In this document: piece by piece, positions 5,422 to 7,436 of the stretch | Layout of the letters: each line of letters starts with the position of its first letter | Numbering within the stretch: the stretch's first letter is position 1 | Origin: CAZMVU01 sp964569295 | GTDB lineage: Bacteria > Hydrogenedentota > Hydrogenedentia > Hydrogenedentales > JAGMZX01 | DNA: 7,436 nucleotides | Reading direction: 5' to 3' | Assembly: GCA_964569295.1 (NCBI GenBank) | Contig: CAZMVU010000225.1 | Location: 1-7,436, forward strand | The notes under the pieces: generated by a model | Told to the model about the DNA's origin: nothing | Database searches by the model: none | Seen by the model: only the letters and a program-made list of their open reading frames with translations | Made by a program: the position numbers and the translations under genes

Positions 5422-7089
5422 ATGAGAAAACGTGTAGTTATTGTCGGTGGTGTAGCCGGCGGGATGAGCTGTGCCGCCCGCCTGCGCCGGCTCGACGAAT
5501 CACTCGAGGTCACCGTCTTCGAGAAAGGCCCCGATGTGTCCTTCGCCAATTGCGGCATGCCCTACTTCATCGGCGGCGAGATAGAAGACCGCGCCATGAT
5601 GAATGTCCAAACGGCGGAGGGCATGAGCGCGCGCTATGGTATTTCGGTGAAAACGCGCCACGAAGTCCTGCGCATTGACCGGGATGCGCATGAGGTCGAA
5701 GTCCGCAACCTGGAAACGGCCCAGACGTTCCGTCAGGCGTACGACTATCTGGTAGTGGCGCCCGGCGCAGCGCCCATTTGCCCGCCGCTGCCCGGGGCGG
5801 ACGGCGACAAGGTGTATACCCTGAGTAACCTCGTTGACATGGATGCGATAACCGCGGCGGCGGACAACGCGAAACATGCGTGCGTGATCGGCGGCGGGTT
5901 TATCGGGCTCGAGATGGCCGAGAGCCTGCACCGCCGCGGCCTTGAGGTAACCGTGGTGGAGATGCTCGATCACGTGATGCCGCCGCTCGATGTCGAAATG
6001 GCGCAGCCGCTTCACGCCGAGTTGCGGGGCAAGGGCATCGCGTTGCATCTCGAGAGCAAAGCCGAGGCCATCACGGCAGATGGCAAGGTACAACTGGGCG
6101 GTGGCGGCACGATTCACAGCGACCTCGTCGTCATGTCTGTGGGCGTGCGTCCCCGCACGGCCATCATGCACGATGCCGGTATCACGTGTAACGAGCGTGG
6201 CTATATCAAGGTGGATGAACACCTGCGCACAAGCGACCCGGACATCTTTGCCGTGGGCGACGCTGTGGAAGTGAAAAACCTTGTTACCGGGCAGCCCGCC
6301 ATGATTCCGCTCGCCGGGCCGGCCAACCGCCAGGGCCGCATCGTGGCGGACAATATCTGCGGGCGCGACGTGACATACCACGGCAGCCAGGGTACGTCCA
6401 TTCTCCGCCTGTTCAGCCTGGCCGTGGGGCAGGTCGGCCTCAACGAGCATCAGGTGCGCGCGGCCATGCTCCCGTACCACCGCATCTACGTGCACCCCAC
6501 GCAGCACCCGAACTATTTCCCCGGCGCCACGCCCATCGACGTGAAGCTGCTGTTTACCCCCGAAGGCCGTATCCTCGGCGCCCAGGCCGTCGGGGCCGAG
6601 GGCGTCGAAACGCTCATCGACGTAATCGCCACCGCGCAGCGCCACAACCTCACCACAGAAGACCTCGAACACCTCGAACTTGCCTACTCCCCGCAGTGGG
6701 GCGCGGCCAAGCACCCGGTGAACATGGTGGGGTTCGTCGCGAGCAATGTCCTGCGCGGCGATGTCGAGCTTGTCGAGGCGGATGCCCAACCCGATGACAT
6801 TCTCTTTCTCGACGTACGCAATCCCCCCGAACTCGAGGAGACGGGCACGGTGCCCGGCGCTGCGCACATTCCGCTCGATCAACTCCGGGAGCGCTACGAG
6901 GAACTGCCCAAGAAGCGGCGCATCGGCGTGTTTTGCGCGGTCGGCCTGCGCGGTTACATTGCCTACCGCTTCCTGAAACAACACGGCTACGACGTCGTCA
7001 ATCTCGATGGCGGCTTTCGCACGTTGAAGTGCATGGAAGGCAGCGGCGCGTGTGCGCCCGCCACCTGGCCGGGACAAGGCGGCGGATGA
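5422..7089 (+). CDS. cdr: CoA-disulfide reductase / rhodanese fusion (CoADR-RHD), probable CoA persulfide/polysulfide reductase
   Basis: A 555-residue cytoplasmic FAD- and NAD(P)H-dependent flavoenzyme of the pyridine-nucleotide-disulfide family, fused to a sulfurtransferase domain. Visible parts: FAD dinucleotide fold VVIVGGVAGG (5-14); active-site SFANCGMPY (40-48) with redox C44, the single cysteine that in this family cycles as a mixed disulfide with CoA; NAD(P) fold IGGGFIGLE (156-164); second FAD motif DIFAVGDAVE (274-283); dimerisation domain about 327-440 with AYSPQWGAAKHPVN; rhodanese domain about 455-535 with LDVRNPPE, loop CAVGLRGY (catalytic C505) and LDGGFRTLK. Related fusions reduce CoA disulfide, CoA persulfide or polysulfide. 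The length matches the fusion (about 550), not the stand-alone reductase (about 440). The ATG at 5422 has AAGGAG 8 bases upstream and starts right at the FAD fold. Its position after a CstR-like repressor supports a persulfide-clearance role. NADH or NADPH preference and sulfur versus CoA-disulfide substrate cannot be decided here. Confidence 0.93.
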   Translation: MRKRVVIVGGVAGGMSCAARLRRLDESLEVTVFEKGPDVSFANCGMPYFIGGEIEDRAMMNVQTAEGMSARYGISVKTRHEVLRIDRDAHEVEVRNLETAQTFRQAYDYLVVAPGAAPICPPLPGADGDKVYTLSNLVDMDAITAAADNAKHACVIGGGFIGLEMAESLHRRGLEVTVVEMLDHVMPPLDVEMAQPLHAELRGKGIALHLESKAEAITADGKVQLGGGGTIHSDLVVMSVGVRPRTAIMHDAGITCNERGYIKVDEHLRTSDPDIFAVGDAVEVKNLVTGQPAMIPLAGPANRQGRIVADNICGRDVTYHGSQGTSILRLFSLAVGQVGLNEHQVRAAMLPYHRIYVHPTQHPNYFPGATPIDVKLLFTPEGRILGAQAVGAEGVETLIDVIATAQRHNLTTEDLEHLELAYSPQWGAAKHPVNMVGFVASNVLRGDVELVEADAQPDDILFLDVRNPPELEETGTVPGAAHIPLDQLRERYEELPKKRRIGVFCAVGLRGYIAYRFLKQHGYDVVNLDGGFRTLKCMEGSGACAPATWPGQGGG

Positions 7090-7436
7090 TAGCCGCCCCC
7101 TCAGCCAAAACGAGGCGCGCCACCACACGCAGCCGCTATCGGCAAAGCGAAAAGCAACGCGCCGGGAATCCCAGGGATCCCCGGCGCTTCCATCCTGCCG
7201 GCCTTGCGGCCGCGCGGGTCTTTGTCTGTCCGGTAAGTGCGGTTCCGCTTAGAACCTTAGACTTCAGTTCCTGCAAAAGACAACAAGAAGTGATTCGGGC
7301 ACCTTCTATAAGCTACTGATTCTAAATGTGTTGCATAGTGGAATGACGTGCGGCCGATGAGCGTGCCGCACGCACCGGCACCCCTCGCGGAAGACCAGAG
7401 TTCGCCCTCTCTTCAGGGCCAACGGCCCGTACCATA
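7090..7436. other. Noncoding stretch to the window edge, with hairpins
   Basis: No frame here looks like a real protein and none has a convincing Shine-Dalgarno site. The stretch holds the 7159-7187 hairpin and a second perfect 8-base inverted repeat, CGTGCGGC (7347-7354) / GCCGCACG (7365-7372), with a 10-base loop. Composition changes to more AT-rich between about 7256 and 7345. On the minus strand a frame is open from about 7434 inward to a TAG near 7327, but it resembles nothing I know. The bases 7380-7436 may lie in or near the next gene's control region. Confidence 0.5.
7159..7187 (+). terminator. Strong hairpin downstream of the reductase-rhodanese gene, possible terminator
   Basis: GCGCCGGG (7159-7166) and CCCGGCGC (7180-7187) pair perfectly, and the interior adds ATCCC/GGGAT around one base, making a nearly continuous stem about 70 bases past the stop codon at 7089. 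On the plus strand only TTCC follows, so the U-tract is poor. On the minus strand GTTGCTTTT follows, which is somewhat better. It is the only obvious stopping structure for the operon. Confidence 0.4.

Noticed and set aside
5500..7128. Long minus-strand open frame of 542 codons opposite the reductase-rhodanese gene
   Set aside because: It is the mirror of a GC-rich gene with strong third-position bias; its translation is rich in His, Arg and Val, shows no known motif, and the sense strand encodes a full, recognisable enzyme.
7284..7312. TATAAG (7307-7312) as a promoter -10 box
   Set aside because: No acceptable -35 hexamer lies 16-18 bases upstream and no gene start follows within the window.

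Overview
This is a GC-rich bacterial chromosomal window with five complete protein-coding genes arranged as two divergent blocks. Start codons, Shine-Dalgarno sites, Sec signal peptides and a sigma70-type promoter are all bacterial. The mix of secreted fibronectin/metallophosphoesterase proteins, an MCC-type acyl-CoA carboxylase subunit and a persulfide-handling operon would fit an environmental heterotroph, for example from the PVC or Hydrogenedentota-like groups. That placement is a guess, because there is no rRNA or marker gene here.

The left block (62-4835) is on the minus strand. In transcription order it has a 597-residue secreted metallophosphoesterase with a purple-acid-phosphatase-like fibronectin domain and an unrecognised N-terminal domain, then a strong rho-independent terminator (2977-3033). 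Next come a second, shorter secreted metallophosphoesterase of the same type (388 residues) and, 59 bases on, a carboxyltransferase (beta) subunit of an acyl-CoA carboxylase closest to methylcrotonyl-CoA carboxylase. The two phosphoesterases look like tandem paralogues. No biotin-carboxylase partner for the carboxylase is inside the window.

The right block (5034-7089) is on the plus strand. A consensus promoter (TTGACA, 17-base spacer, TATACT) overlapped by a perfect inverted repeat drives a 92-residue CsoR-family regulator. Forty-nine bases later comes a fusion of coenzyme A disulfide reductase with a C-terminal rhodanese domain. The regulator keeps two conserved cysteines but lacks the copper-ligand histidine, as in the persulfide sensor CstR. 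The simplest reading is an autoregulated reactive-sulfur-species operon: persulfides inactivate the repressor, and the reductase-rhodanese then reduces CoA persulfide or polysulfide.

The last 347 bases (7090-7436) hold no gene I can support, only two strong hairpins. I see no CRISPR array, tRNA, rRNA or insertion sequence. I also see no clearly new multi-gene system. The most interesting parts are the persulfide-type regulatory operon and the N-terminal domain of the larger phosphoesterase.
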